DNA of 64,000 nt from CAIXLI01 sp964587125 (lineage in GTDB: Bacteria; Pseudomonadota; Alphaproteobacteria; UBA9219), in assembly GCA_964587125.1 (NCBI GenBank), contig CAZPKC010000006.1:1-64000 (forward strand). The letters are read 5' to 3'. Each line of letters opens with the position of its first letter. Position 1 is the stretch's first letter. The notes under the pieces are model-generated. The model was not told where the DNA came from. It saw only the letters and a list, made by a program, of their open reading frames with translations, and did not search any database. Of the stretch, positions 54,330 to 63,044 are shown one piece after another. A program made the position numbers and the translations under genes.

Positions 54330-55606
54330 GCCACCTTCGCTTTCTTGCGATAGTTTTCGATACGCTCGATCATAAGCGGCTTGAAGTGGCGGATGAGGCC
54401 TTGGATGGGCCAGACCGCGCCGTCGGCGAACGCGCAGATCGTGCGGCCTTCGATTTCCTTCGTCACGTCGAGCATCATGTCGATTTCGTCAACCGTCGCG
54501 TTGCCCTCGGCCATCCGCGTCATCATGCGCCAAAGCCAGCCCATGCCTTCGCGGCACGGCGTGCATTGGCCGCACGTTTCGTGCTTGTAAAAGCGGCTGA
54601 TGCGCGCGACGGCGGAAATAATATCGGTTGATTTGTCCATCACGATCACCGCCGCCGTGCCGAGACTCGAATGAACGCTTTGCAGCGCGTCAAAATCCAT
54701 CAGCACCGTGTCGCAGATTTCCTTGGGGATAAGCGGCATCGAGGAACCGCCGGGAATGACGGCAAGCAAATTATCCCAGCCGCCGCGAACGCCTCCGGCG
54801 TGTTTCTCGATAAGCTCTTTCAAGGGAATGCTCATCGCCTCTTCGACATTGCAGGGTTCGTTGACATGGCCGGAAAGGCAGAACAATTTCGTGCCGCTGT
54901 TTTTGGGACGTCCGAAGCTTGTATACCAATTCGCGCCGCGCCGGAGGATTTCAGGCACCGAGGCGAGCGTCTCGACGTTGTTGACCGTCGTCGGGCAGGA
55001 ATAAAGTCCCGCGTTTGCCGGAAACGGCGGCTTGTTGCGTGGCTGGCCTTTTTTGCCTTCGAGGCTTTCCATGAGCGCGGTTTCTTCGCCGCAGATATAG
55101 CCGCCCGCCCCACGATGCAGATAAACGTCGCAATCCCATCCCGAACCCGCGGCGTTTTTGCCGAGCAGGCCGTAAGCATAAGCCTCGTCGATCGCCTGTT
55201 GCAGAATTTGGGCTTCGTTGAAAAATTCTCCGCGAATGTAGATATAGGCCGCATGCGCGTTGATCGCGAAGGCCGCGATGAGCGCGCCTTCGAGCAGACG
55301 ATGCGGATCGTGGCGCAAAATATCGCGGTCCTTGCACGTTCCGGGTTCGGATTCGTCGGCGTTGACGAGAAGATAGTGCGGCTTCTCGGAGGGCTTCGGC
55401 ATGAACGACCATTTCATGCCCGTGGGGAACCCTGCCCCGCCGCGTCCGCGCAAGCTCGATTTTTTGATTTCGTCGATGATTGCGGATGCGCCTTTCCCGA
55501 TGATTTCCGCCGTTTTATCCCAAACGCCGCGCCGCCGCGCGGCCGCGAGGTTCCAGCTCTCGAAGCCGTAAAGATTGGTGAAGACGCGATCTTTGTCTTT
55601 AAGCAT
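54326..55606 (-). CDS. nuoF: NADH-quinone oxidoreductase subunit F
   Basis: A 426-aa NADH-binding subunit. The NADH/FMN site is SSLRGRGGAGFPTGMKW and YICGEETALMESLEG, and the [4Fe-4S] N3 ligands are in CGQCTPCREG. The ATG lies inside the last codons of nuoE (eight-base overlap). Confidence 0.98.
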   Translation of the reverse strand: MLKDKDRVFTNLYGFESWNLAAARRRGVWDKTAEIIGKGASAIIDEIKKSSLRGRGGAGFPTGMKWSFMPKPSEKPHYLLVNADESEPGTCKDRDILRHDPHRLLEGALIAAFAINAHAAYIYIRGEFFNEAQILQQAIDEAYAYGLLGKNAAGSGWDCDVYLHRGAGGYICGEETALMESLEGKKGQPRNKPPFPANAGLYSCPTTVNNVETLASVPEILRRGANWYTSFGRPKNSGTKLFCLSGHVNEPCNVEEAMSIPLKELIEKHAGGVRGGWDNLLAVIPGGSSMPLIPKEICDTVLMDFDALQSVHSSLGTAAVIVMDKSTDIISAVARISRFYKHETCGQCTPCREGMGWLWRMMTRMAEGNATVDEIDMMLDVTKEIEGRTICAFADGAVWPIQGLIRHFKPLMIERIENYRKKAKVA

Positions 55607-56204
55607 CTGGTTTCGCCTTTTCTTTCAGGCTCGTCGGCCCGCTTTGGGCGCACGATCCGCGGCGTCCCGTTTGCGAGCCCGCTTTGGGTCTTTTGCCGAC
55701 TTTCAGCGCGTCAAGAATATTTTCCATTGTTTCAGGCGTGAGGTCTTCGTAAACATCGTCGTTGATCTGAACCACCGGCGCGTTGACGCACGCGCCAAGG
55801 CATTCGACCTCGCATAGCGTAAATTTTCCGTCCCCCGTCGTTTCATCCATGCCGATGCCGAGTTTCTTTTGGCACGCGTGGACGACGCCGTCCGAGCCGC
55901 GCAGTCCGCACGAAATCGCCGTGCAGATTTGGACAAGGTTTTCGCCGACGGGCTTCAAATTGAACATCGTGTAGAAAGTGGCGACCTCGTAAACGCGCAC
56001 GGGCGGCATATCGAGCATCTTTGCGACCGCGTCCATCGCGGCTTGAGGAAGCCAGTTGCCGCACTGCCGCTGCGCGAGGTCGAGAAGAGGTATCACGGCG
56101 CTGGCTTGGCGGCCTTGCGGATATTTGGCGATAATTTTCTGCGCCTGCGCGAGATTTTCGGCGGTAAAGGCGAAGGGTTCGGGCTGTTGGTTCGCTTTCT
56201 TCAT
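55599..56204 (-). CDS. nuoE: NADH-quinone oxidoreductase subunit E
   Basis: A 201-aa thioredoxin-like subunit with the [2Fe-2S] cluster N1a ligands in CTAISCGLRG and CEVECLGACVNAP. It has a ~30-residue basic tail beyond the usual end. Four-base overlap with nuoD. Confidence 0.97.
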   Translation of the reverse strand: MKKANQQPEPFAFTAENLAQAQKIIAKYPQGRQASAVIPLLDLAQRQCGNWLPQAAMDAVAKMLDMPPVRVYEVATFYTMFNLKPVGENLVQICTAISCGLRGSDGVVHACQKKLGIGMDETTGDGKFTLCEVECLGACVNAPVVQINDDVYEDLTPETMENILDALKVGKRPKAGSQTGRRGSCAQSGPTSLKEKAKPDA

Positions 56205-57412
56205 CTATCCACCTCCCCGAACACAAGATCAAGGCTGCCGATGATCGCGACGGTATCGGCCAGCATATGGCCTTTGCAAATTTCATCAATGGCTTGCAGA
56301 TGCGCGAAACCCGTCGAGCGGATGTGGCAGCGGTACGGCCTGTTCGTGCCGTCCGCCACGAGGTAGACGCCGAATTCGCCTTTCGCGCTTTCAACTGCCG
56401 TGTAGGTTTCTCCGGCCGGAACGTGGAAGCCTTCGGAATAAAGTTTGAAGTGGTGAATCATCGCTTCCATCGACGTTTTCATCTCGTCGCGGCGCGGCGG
56501 GGTCACTTTGCGGTCGTCGGATATAACAAGGCCTTCGGGCATGTCTTTCAGGCATTGGCGGATGATGCGCGCCGATTGGCGCATTTCGTTAAGCCGCACG
56601 AGATAACGCGCGAAGCAATCGCCCGTTTTCCCGACCGGTATGTCGAAATCGCACCGGTCGTAAACGTCGTAGGGCTGGGACTTGCGCAAATCCCACGCGA
56701 CGCCCGACGCGCGCAGCATCGGGCCCGAAAAGCCCCAATCGAGCGCCTGTTGCTTCGAAACAATGCCGATGTCCACCGTGCGTTGGCGGAAAATGCGGTT
56801 TCCGGTCAGAAGCTCTTCGAGATCGTCGATGAATTTGGGGAAATTCTCGGCCCACGCCTCGATATCTTCGGCAAGGCCTTCGGGCAAATCCTGATGCACG
56901 CCGCCGGGCCGGAAATAATTCGTGTGCATCCGCGCGCCGGACACGCGTTCGTAAAATTCCATCAGGATTTCGCGTTGTTCGAACCCCCACAAGGACGGCG
57001 TCACCGCGCCCAAGTCGATCGCAAACGTCGTGAGGCAGAGAAGATGATTCATGACGCGCGTGATTTCCGCGTACAGGACGCGGATATATTGCGCGCGCAA
57101 AGGCGGTTCGAGGCCGAGCAGTTTTTCTATCGCCAGAACGAACGCGTGCTCCTGCCCCAAAGGCGCCACGTAATCGAGGCGGTCGAAATAGGGAAGCGCC
57201 TGAAGATAGGTTTTGTATTCGATGAGCTTTTCCGTGCCGCGATGAAGAAGGCCGATATGCGGATCGGCGCGTTCGACGACTTCGCCGTCCATTTCCAAAA
57301 TCATGCGCAGGACTCCGTGCGCGGCAGGGTGTTGCGGGCCGAAATTGATCGTGAACGGCACGATCTTTTTGCCGTCGCGTTCCTCAGTCTGTTCGGGAAA
57401 GAAGTCGGTCAT
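56201..57412 (-). CDS. nuoD: NADH-quinone oxidoreductase subunit D
   Basis: A 403-aa 49-kDa-type subunit from the ATG at 57412, which overlaps the nuoC stop (ATGA). Quinone-site words: NFGPQHPAAHGVLR near the N-terminus, HIGLLHRGTEKL, DYVAPLGQEHAF, and the C-terminal DLVFGEVDR. NuoC and NuoD are separate here, not fused. Confidence 0.98.
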   Translation of the reverse strand: MTDFFPEQTEERDGKKIVPFTINFGPQHPAAHGVLRMILEMDGEVVERADPHIGLLHRGTEKLIEYKTYLQALPYFDRLDYVAPLGQEHAFVLAIEKLLGLEPPLRAQYIRVLYAEITRVMNHLLCLTTFAIDLGAVTPSLWGFEQREILMEFYERVSGARMHTNYFRPGGVHQDLPEGLAEDIEAWAENFPKFIDDLEELLTGNRIFRQRTVDIGIVSKQQALDWGFSGPMLRASGVAWDLRKSQPYDVYDRCDFDIPVGKTGDCFARYLVRLNEMRQSARIIRQCLKDMPEGLVISDDRKVTPPRRDEMKTSMEAMIHHFKLYSEGFHVPAGETYTAVESAKGEFGVYLVADGTNRPYRCHIRSTGFAHLQAIDEICKGHMLADTVAIIGSLDLVFGEVDR

Positions 57413-58005
57413 TTTTCCCCGTCTCCCCGAAGTTGCACGTCCGTCATGCCTTCCCAAGGACTTAGGAAATCGAAATTGCGGAAGTCCTGCGGAAGCTTGA
57501 CCGGCTCGTACACGACGCGTTTCTGATCCGCGTCATAACGAACTTCGACGTAGCCGGTCAGAGGAAAATCCTTGCAGAGCGGATGCCCTTCGAATCCGTA
57601 ATCGGTCAGAATACGGCGCAAATCGGGATGGCCCGAAAAAGCGATGCCGAACATGTCCCACGCCTCGCGCTCGAACCAGCCTGCGGATTTAAAAACGCCC
57701 GTTGCCGTCGGAACAGGCGTATTTTCGTCAGTATGAAGTTTGACGCGTATTCGCGCGTTAAACTTCAGGCTGAGAAGCTGGTAGACGACTTCAAAGCGCT
57801 CGGGACGGTCGGGATAATCCGCGCCGCAGATATCCATAAGCTGGCTCATCATGATTTTGGGATCGTCGCGCAGAATTTGCAAAACCTCGACGATGCGCGC
57901 GCGCGGCACCGCGACCGACAATTCGCCGAGATCGACGGACGATTGAATGACTGCCGTGCCGAGGGCGCGGAGGACTTCGTCTCGAAGGTCTTCAATCGGA
58001 AACAT
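57409..58005 (-). CDS. nuoC: NADH-quinone oxidoreductase subunit C
   Basis: A 198-aa 30-kDa-type subunit from the ATG at 58005. The signature GWFEREAWDMFGIAFSGHPDLRRILTDYGFEGHPL(CKDFPLTG) region is intact. Two bases separate it from nuoB. Confidence 0.97.
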   Translation of the reverse strand: MFPIEDLRDEVLRALGTAVIQSSVDLGELSVAVPRARIVEVLQILRDDPKIMMSQLMDICGADYPDRPERFEVVYQLLSLKFNARIRVKLHTDENTPVPTATGVFKSAGWFEREAWDMFGIAFSGHPDLRRILTDYGFEGHPLCKDFPLTGYVEVRYDADQKRVVYEPVKLPQDFRNFDFLSPWEGMTDVQLRGDGEK

Positions 58006-58007
58006 GA

Positions 58008-58523
58008 TTACACCCTGCGGATGACTTTTTTGCCGCGCCTGATCTTGCGCTGCAATTGCAAAAGCCCGTACACAAGCGCCTCCGCCGACGGCGGGCAACC
58101 CGGAATGTAGATATCGACGGGAACGATGCGGTCGCACCCGCGCACTACCGAATAGGAATAATGGTAATAGCCGCCGCCGTTCGCGCAACTTCCCATCGAG
58201 ATGACCCAGCGCGGCTCCGGCATTTGGTCGTAGAGCCTGCGCAATGCCGGAGCCATTTTGTTGGTCAAAGTTCCCGCCACGATCATTACGTCGGATTGGC
58301 GCGGCGAAGGCCGCGGCATCATGCCGTAACGGTCGAGGTCATAGCGGCTCATGAACGCGTGGATCATTTCGATGCCGCAGCACGCCAAGCCGAACGTCAT
58401 CGGCCACATAGATCCCGCGCGCGCCCACGTCAGAAGATCGTCGATTTTCGCCAGAACGAAGTTCTTGCCTTCACCCTCCTCGCTCGGCTGCGCGGCAATT
58501 TGGCTTGGATTGGTTATTCCCAT
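58008..58523 (-). CDS. nuoB: NADH-quinone oxidoreductase subunit B
   Basis: A 171-aa subunit holding cluster N2. The four cysteine ligands appear in GLACCGIEMIHA, GSCANGGGYYH and PGCPPSAEAL. I chose the ATG at 58523 (AGGAG seven bases before it) over one at 58544. The gene start overlaps nuoA. Confidence 0.97.
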   Translation of the reverse strand: MGITNPSQIAAQPSEEGEGKNFVLAKIDDLLTWARAGSMWPMTFGLACCGIEMIHAFMSRYDLDRYGMMPRPSPRQSDVMIVAGTLTNKMAPALRRLYDQMPEPRWVISMGSCANGGGYYHYSYSVVRGCDRIVPVDIYIPGCPPSAEALVYGLLQLQRKIRRGKKVIRRV

Positions 58524-58882
58524 TCCAAGGCTCCTTTCTTCCATTCATAGACAAAGCCTATGGCAAGCACCAAAAGGAACAGCATCATCGACAAAAATCC
58601 GGCCAAGCCGATGTCGCCGAGCGCAATCGCCCACGGGAAAAGAAACGCGAGTTCGAGATCGAAGATGATAAATAAAATGGCGACAAGATAAAAACGCACG
58701 TCGAATTTGGCGCGCGCGTCTCCGAAAGCCGGAAAGCCGCATTCGTAGGCGGAATTCTTCTCGGCATCCGGTTTTTGCTTGGCCAAAAGAAAGGAAAGCC
58801 CGACGGCGGCAAGGGCGACCGCAAAAGCGACGCCAAGAAAGATCAGAATGGGAAGATAGTCGATCAAAAGGCCGCTGAGCAT
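58514..58882 (-). CDS. nuoA: NADH-quinone oxidoreductase subunit A
   Basis: A 122-aa three-helix membrane subunit and first gene of the complex I operon. It has YECGFPAFGDARAKFDVRFYLVAILFIIFDLE, including the conserved cysteine loop. I see no clear promoter in the ~90 bp upstream of it. Confidence 0.97.
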   Translation of the reverse strand: MLSGLLIDYLPILIFLGVAFAVALAAVGLSFLLAKQKPDAEKNSAYECGFPAFGDARAKFDVRFYLVAILFIIFDLELAFLFPWAIALGDIGLAGFLSMMLFLLVLAIGFVYEWKKGALEWE

Positions 58883-58970
58883 GGGGAAAAACTCGGGTTG
58901 CGGGACTCTGGAAACGATTGAAACATCCGATGGTTAGGCGGGAAAATCAAGGGGATTCAGAGGGCTGTTC

Positions 58971-59678
58971 TTAATGTTCCTCGATCTCTTCACGCGCGGC
59001 GTTAAGATCGTCCTGAAAATCTGGGTTTGCGGTCAGCGCGCCCACAATCAGCATCGCCAGCAAGCGTCCGCCTTCGAGATCGACGGGAAAATGGACGCCC
59101 GCTTCGACCCTGCGGAGGGCGATGGCATCGGCGCGGGCGCGTAAGGCGGAAAGTTCCTCGGGAGCCAGCATCCCCAGAACTTCGGCAAGCACGCGCGACC
59201 CGGTTGTGTGGCCGCTGGGATAGGCTGGGCTTGCGTCAATCGGATCGACATAAAGTTTTACATGAGGATCGGCAAGATAAGGCCTTCTGGTGTGCCAGAA
59301 TTTTTTGTCGGCATCCACCACCTGCCCCGTGGCACTCATCACGCGATCAAGAAGGGCGAATGTTTTTGGCAAGCGTTCGCGGGTAAAAGCGGGGCCAAGG
59401 GTATCCGTAAGCAATTCAATCCGGAATTTTTGTTCGTCCCTGATCGCGAAAAGTTCGGCGGGAGACAGATGGCGTTGCGCATGCAAAATGGCTTTGATTT
59501 GGGATTTCCACGCGGAACCGCCTTCTTCAGGCGGAGGGAGCAAAAGTTGGGGCGGCAAAAATTGCGCCTGAATATAGTTTTGTTCGGCAACCGCTGCCCA
59601 AGGCGTTGACGGCACGGCAACGCCACAGAAACAGACAAGGGCGACGACGACAAAACGATAGAAGCGCGGCAGAAACAA
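58971..59678 (-). CDS. PAP2-family class A acid phosphatase
   Basis: A 235-aa secreted phosphatase. The signal peptide ends STPWAAV. The three active-site motifs of the PAP2/PhoN group are KKFWHTRRPY, PAYPSGHTTGSR and RRVEAGVHFPVDLEGGR. The start is a TTG at 59678 with AGGGAG six bases upstream; no ATG lies within the signal region. It removes phosphate from organic phosphomonoesters in the periplasm. Confidence 0.9.
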   Translation of the reverse strand: MFLPRFYRFVVVALVCFCGVAVPSTPWAAVAEQNYIQAQFLPPQLLLPPPEEGGSAWKSQIKAILHAQRHLSPAELFAIRDEQKFRIELLTDTLGPAFTRERLPKTFALLDRVMSATGQVVDADKKFWHTRRPYLADPHVKLYVDPIDASPAYPSGHTTGSRVLAEVLGMLAPEELSALRARADAIALRRVEAGVHFPVDLEGGRLLAMLIVGALTANPDFQDDLNAAREEIEEH

Positions 59679-59688
59679 GGAATTCTCC

Positions 59689-60072
59689 CTATTTCAAGAA
59701 TTGAGGGGGCTGAAGCGCGTTCGGGTTTTGTTTATCTTGCGGCGCAGCATCCCCCGGAATCGGGTTGTTTTGAAAAGTTTCCCTTTTAATCGTTTCGGCT
59801 TCGACGCGCTCGGATTCAAGTTCCTCCATAGAGCGGTCGTAAAGCGCCTTAGCCGAAAAATTCCTTGGTTTAAAAGGCACATCGCCGAGGCGCGGCCAGT
59901 TTATCTCATCAAGAGAAGGCGGGGGCGTTTCGACCAAACGGGGTTGCGCCTTGACCTCGTCCGGAACCTCGTCGTGCCCGAAAAGATTCGGCACGTGGAT
60001 GCTGTCGCACCCCGCAAGCAGAAAAAAACTTAGTAAAGGAACGATTGATGATGCGCCGATCGTGATTTTCAT
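59689..60072 (-). CDS. Putative lipoprotein, 127 aa
   Basis: From the ATG at 60072 the protein starts with a lipoprotein signal (MKITIGASSIVPLLSFFLLAGC) with the lipobox LLAGC. The rest is hydrophilic, with prolines and a helical ELESERVEAETIKRE stretch. No family recognised. It ends ten bases before the acid phosphatase start, so the two may be one transcript. It is divergent from phaC. Confidence 0.75.
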   Translation of the reverse strand: MKITIGASSIVPLLSFFLLAGCDSIHVPNLFGHDEVPDEVKAQPRLVETPPPSLDEINWPRLGDVPFKPRNFSAKALYDRSMEELESERVEAETIKRETFQNNPIPGDAAPQDKQNPNALQPPQFLK

Positions 60073-60146
60073 GTAAGTTCTCGCGCCTTCCCCTTGCATC
60101 GATTGCAAGGCACCCTTTTTGCGTTTCATTCTCAATCCGCCCGGCC

Positions 60147-62237
60147 ATGACCATAGCAGAAGATTCCCCCGATTCCCAAACCGGAAAAAAACTCGAGAAA
60201 TCCCTCGACGCCATCGCGGCTCTCCGCAAAGCGATGGCCGAGCGTCTCGCCGAAACAGCCGCCGACGCGTCCGCCGAAGCCTTCGCGAAGGCGGAAGCCA
60301 AACCCGCGCAGGAATCCCGGCCCAAACAAGAATCTCAACCCAAAGCCGAAACCGCGCCCGCCGAAACAGCCGGAGATGCGCCGCAGCAAACACGGAGAAA
60401 AGATGACGCGGGCAGCGCCGCACCTTCGGTAAAGTCCGAGCCGCAAAAAGAAACAGACATCCATTTCGACATCGTCGAATGGTCGCGGATCATGATTCAT
60501 GTTTCCGAAGAGAGCCAAAAGCTTGTCCGCGACTATATCGTCCGCACGCGGGACAAGCCGGTCAATACCGTGCCGATCTCTCCGGTTCCCTTCATGGATT
60601 CTTTTTCGCAACTGATCTCGCGTTTTCTCGATAATCCCGAATCCTATACCGACGCGCAGCTCGCCACGTGGCAAAATTATATCGACCTTACGCGCGCGAC
60701 TTTGCTGCGCCTCCAAGGGCATTCGGCCCCCCCGGTCGCGGAACCTCCCGCCTATGACAAACGATTCAAGGCCAAGGATTGGCAAACCAACTGGATGTTC
60801 GATTTTCTGAAGCAAGCCTATCTTTCGACCTCCGACGAAGCGCGCCGCCTGGTGCAGCAGGAAGCGTCGAACGTCGAAACCAAAATGGCCAAGAAGCTCG
60901 AATTTTACTCGCGCCTGTTTTTAGACGCGAGCGCGCCCAACAATTTCTTCATGACCAATCCCGAAGTCTTGCGCGTCACTTTGGAAAGCAAGGGCGAAAA
61001 TCTCATCAAGGGATTTGCGAATCTTCTGCGGGATTTGGAAAGCGGCAACGGTCTTTTGCGCATCCGCATGAGCGACTACCACGCCTTCGAGTTGGGCAAG
61101 AACATCGCCGTCACGCCCGGAAAAGTCGTCTATCAAAACGATTTGATGCAGCTTATCCAGTACGCGCCGTCGACGCCTTCCGTGCATCGCGTGCCGTTTT
61201 TGATCATTCCGCCGTGGATCAACAAGTATTATATTCTCGATCTGCGCCCGGAAAATTCCTTCATCAAATATCTCGTTTCGCAAGGGCACACGGTGTTTTG
61301 CATCAGCTGGGTCAATCCGATGAAACGCCACGCCCTGACCCAGTTCGAGGATTATATGGAAACGGGGGCCTTGGCCGCTCTGCGCGAGGTCAAGCGCCTG
61401 ACGGGGGAAGACAAGGCCAACGTCCTCGGTTATTGCATCGGCGGAACTCTTTTGGCGTGCACGCAGGCTTATTTGGCGGGTTTGCATGCGACTCCGGCCG
61501 ATCTGCCGACAATCGCCAGCGCGACTTATCTCGTCACGATGATCGATTTCTCCCAGCCGGGCGATCTGGGCGTTTTCATCGACGAAGATCAAATCAGCCT
61601 TTTGGAAGACCGCATGGCGCGGCTCGGTTTTATGGACGCGAACAGTCTGGTCCTGACCTTCAACCTGCTGCGCGCCAACGATCTGGTTTGGCCTTTCGTC
61701 ATCAATAACTATTTGCTCGGCCGCGAACCTTTCCCGTTCGACATTTTGTACTGGAACGCGGATTCGACCAATCTGCCCGCCGCCATGCAAAGCTACTACC
61801 TACGCAAGATGTATCTGGAAAACAAGCTGATCGAACCGAACGCCCTCAAGATGAAAGATATCCCGCTCGATCTCGCCGAAATTTCGACGCCGAGCTTTTT
61901 GCTCGCCACGCGCGAAGACCATATCGCTCCGTGGCGTTCGACCTATGCCTCGACGCATCTTTACAAAGGGCCCGTCACTTTCGTCCTTTCGGGGTCCGGG
62001 CACATCGCGGGCGTCATCAATCCGCCGGATGCGAATAAATACGGGTATTGGATGAACGGCGATTTGCCCCAAAATCCGGACGACTGGTTGAAGGAAGCCA
62101 CGCCGCACAAGGGCTCGTGGTGGCCGGAATGGATCAAATGGCTTGCATCTTTTGCCGGAGACGACGTGCCCGCGCGCGAAGTCACGTCCGGCATCGAAGA
62201 CGCGCCCGGAAGTTATGTGAAGATAAGGGTGGTGTGA
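60147..62237 (+). CDS. phaC: Poly(3-hydroxyalkanoate) synthase, class I
   Basis: A 696-aa PHA synthase, which polymerises hydroxyacyl-CoA into storage granules. The lipase-like box is NVLGYCIGGTLLACTQAY with nucleophile C430. The later aspartate and histidine of the triad are in TREDHIAPW and LSGSGHIAGVINPP. The first ~110 residues are an Ala/Glu/Lys-rich, low-complexity extension (AEAKPAQESRPKQESQPKAE), longer than in most class I enzymes. No phaA, phaB or phasin gene is adjacent. Confidence 0.95.
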   Translation: MTIAEDSPDSQTGKKLEKSLDAIAALRKAMAERLAETAADASAEAFAKAEAKPAQESRPKQESQPKAETAPAETAGDAPQQTRRKDDAGSAAPSVKSEPQKETDIHFDIVEWSRIMIHVSEESQKLVRDYIVRTRDKPVNTVPISPVPFMDSFSQLISRFLDNPESYTDAQLATWQNYIDLTRATLLRLQGHSAPPVAEPPAYDKRFKAKDWQTNWMFDFLKQAYLSTSDEARRLVQQEASNVETKMAKKLEFYSRLFLDASAPNNFFMTNPEVLRVTLESKGENLIKGFANLLRDLESGNGLLRIRMSDYHAFELGKNIAVTPGKVVYQNDLMQLIQYAPSTPSVHRVPFLIIPPWINKYYILDLRPENSFIKYLVSQGHTVFCISWVNPMKRHALTQFEDYMETGALAALREVKRLTGEDKANVLGYCIGGTLLACTQAYLAGLHATPADLPTIASATYLVTMIDFSQPGDLGVFIDEDQISLLEDRMARLGFMDANSLVLTFNLLRANDLVWPFVINNYLLGREPFPFDILYWNADSTNLPAAMQSYYLRKMYLENKLIEPNALKMKDIPLDLAEISTPSFLLATREDHIAPWRSTYASTHLYKGPVTFVLSGSGHIAGVINPPDANKYGYWMNGDLPQNPDDWLKEATPHKGSWWPEWIKWLASFAGDDVPAREVTSGIEDAPGSYVKIRVV

Positions 62238-62418
62238 TTTTTATTAGCGCAATTGATTCACATCCCGCCGTAACCCCTTCCACTTAAAGTATGCCTTGTT
62301 CGAAACGCAGCCCAATCCCTTGTGCTCCGCCGCAACTTTAATAGATTGAACTCGTTTCGTTCACGGTATTAGTTAATTGATAATCCACAGATTTTTTGAG
62401 ATTCGACTCATTAATCCC

Positions 62419-62459
62419 TTGACCTCCCAATATTTCCCATGATATCCCATCCAAACCCA
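62419..62459. promoter_or_regulatory. MraZ box with overlapping promoter
   Basis: Four CCCA units begin at 62426, 62436, 62446 and 62456, an exact 10-bp period. On the minus strand they read TGGGN spaced by five bases, the known MraZ operator. A TTGACC (62419-62424) could be a -35 element, with a poor TATCCC 18 bp later, so MraZ would bind over the promoter. The rest of 62238-62567 shows nothing else clear. Confidence 0.8.
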
Positions 62460-62567
62460 GAGGGAGACTGGGTTATCCCAAGTTCGAAGTCCGCACAGAT
62501 ACCAAGAATACGACCCGCGAGGATGCTTCCGGCATCCATGTAACCTTTTGTTTTCGCCGAGGAACTT

Positions 62568-63044
62568 ATGGCCGTTTTCCTGTCCAGTTTTGTCAATAAG
62601 ATCGACAAAAAGGGGCGTGTGTCCGTTCCGGCTCCTTTCCGCGCGGCGCTTGGCGCCGACACCTCCGGAATTGTCGTCTTCCGTTCGTTGCAATACGAGG
62701 CTCTCGAAGGCTGCTCGATCGCGCATCTGGAACTCCTCAGCCAAAGCCTCGAAAAACAGGACCTTCCTCCCGACGTTTTCGAGTTGATCGAGACGACGAT
62801 TTTCGGCGGCTCGGTGCAGTTGCCGTTCGACGGCGAAGGACGCATCAGCCTGCCGCAAAATTTGTTGACCGGCGTCGGCATCACCGAAGAAGTCGCGTTT
62901 GTCGGACGGCGCAAGACATTCCAAATCTGGGATCCGAAAAAACTTGCCGCGCATGAGAACGCCGCGCGCGCCAAAGCCCGCGCCAAGGATATTTCGCTGA
63001 GCAAGATCATCGCTGCCGTCACGCAGTCTTCGAAGGAGGGCTGA
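62568..63044 (+). CDS. mraZ: Transcriptional regulator MraZ
   Basis: A 158-aa AbrB-fold protein with the two-domain MraZ layout. The first begins MAVFLSSFVNKIDKKGRVSVPAPFR; the second is GSVQLPFDGEGRISLPQNLL. MraZ controls the division and cell-wall cluster that it heads. GAGGAAC precedes the ATG. Its stop overlaps the rsmH start by one base. Confidence 0.97.
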   Translation: MAVFLSSFVNKIDKKGRVSVPAPFRAALGADTSGIVVFRSLQYEALEGCSIAHLELLSQSLEKQDLPPDVFELIETTIFGGSVQLPFDGEGRISLPQNLLTGVGITEEVAFVGRRKTFQIWDPKKLAAHENAARAKARAKDISLSKIIAAVTQSSKEG

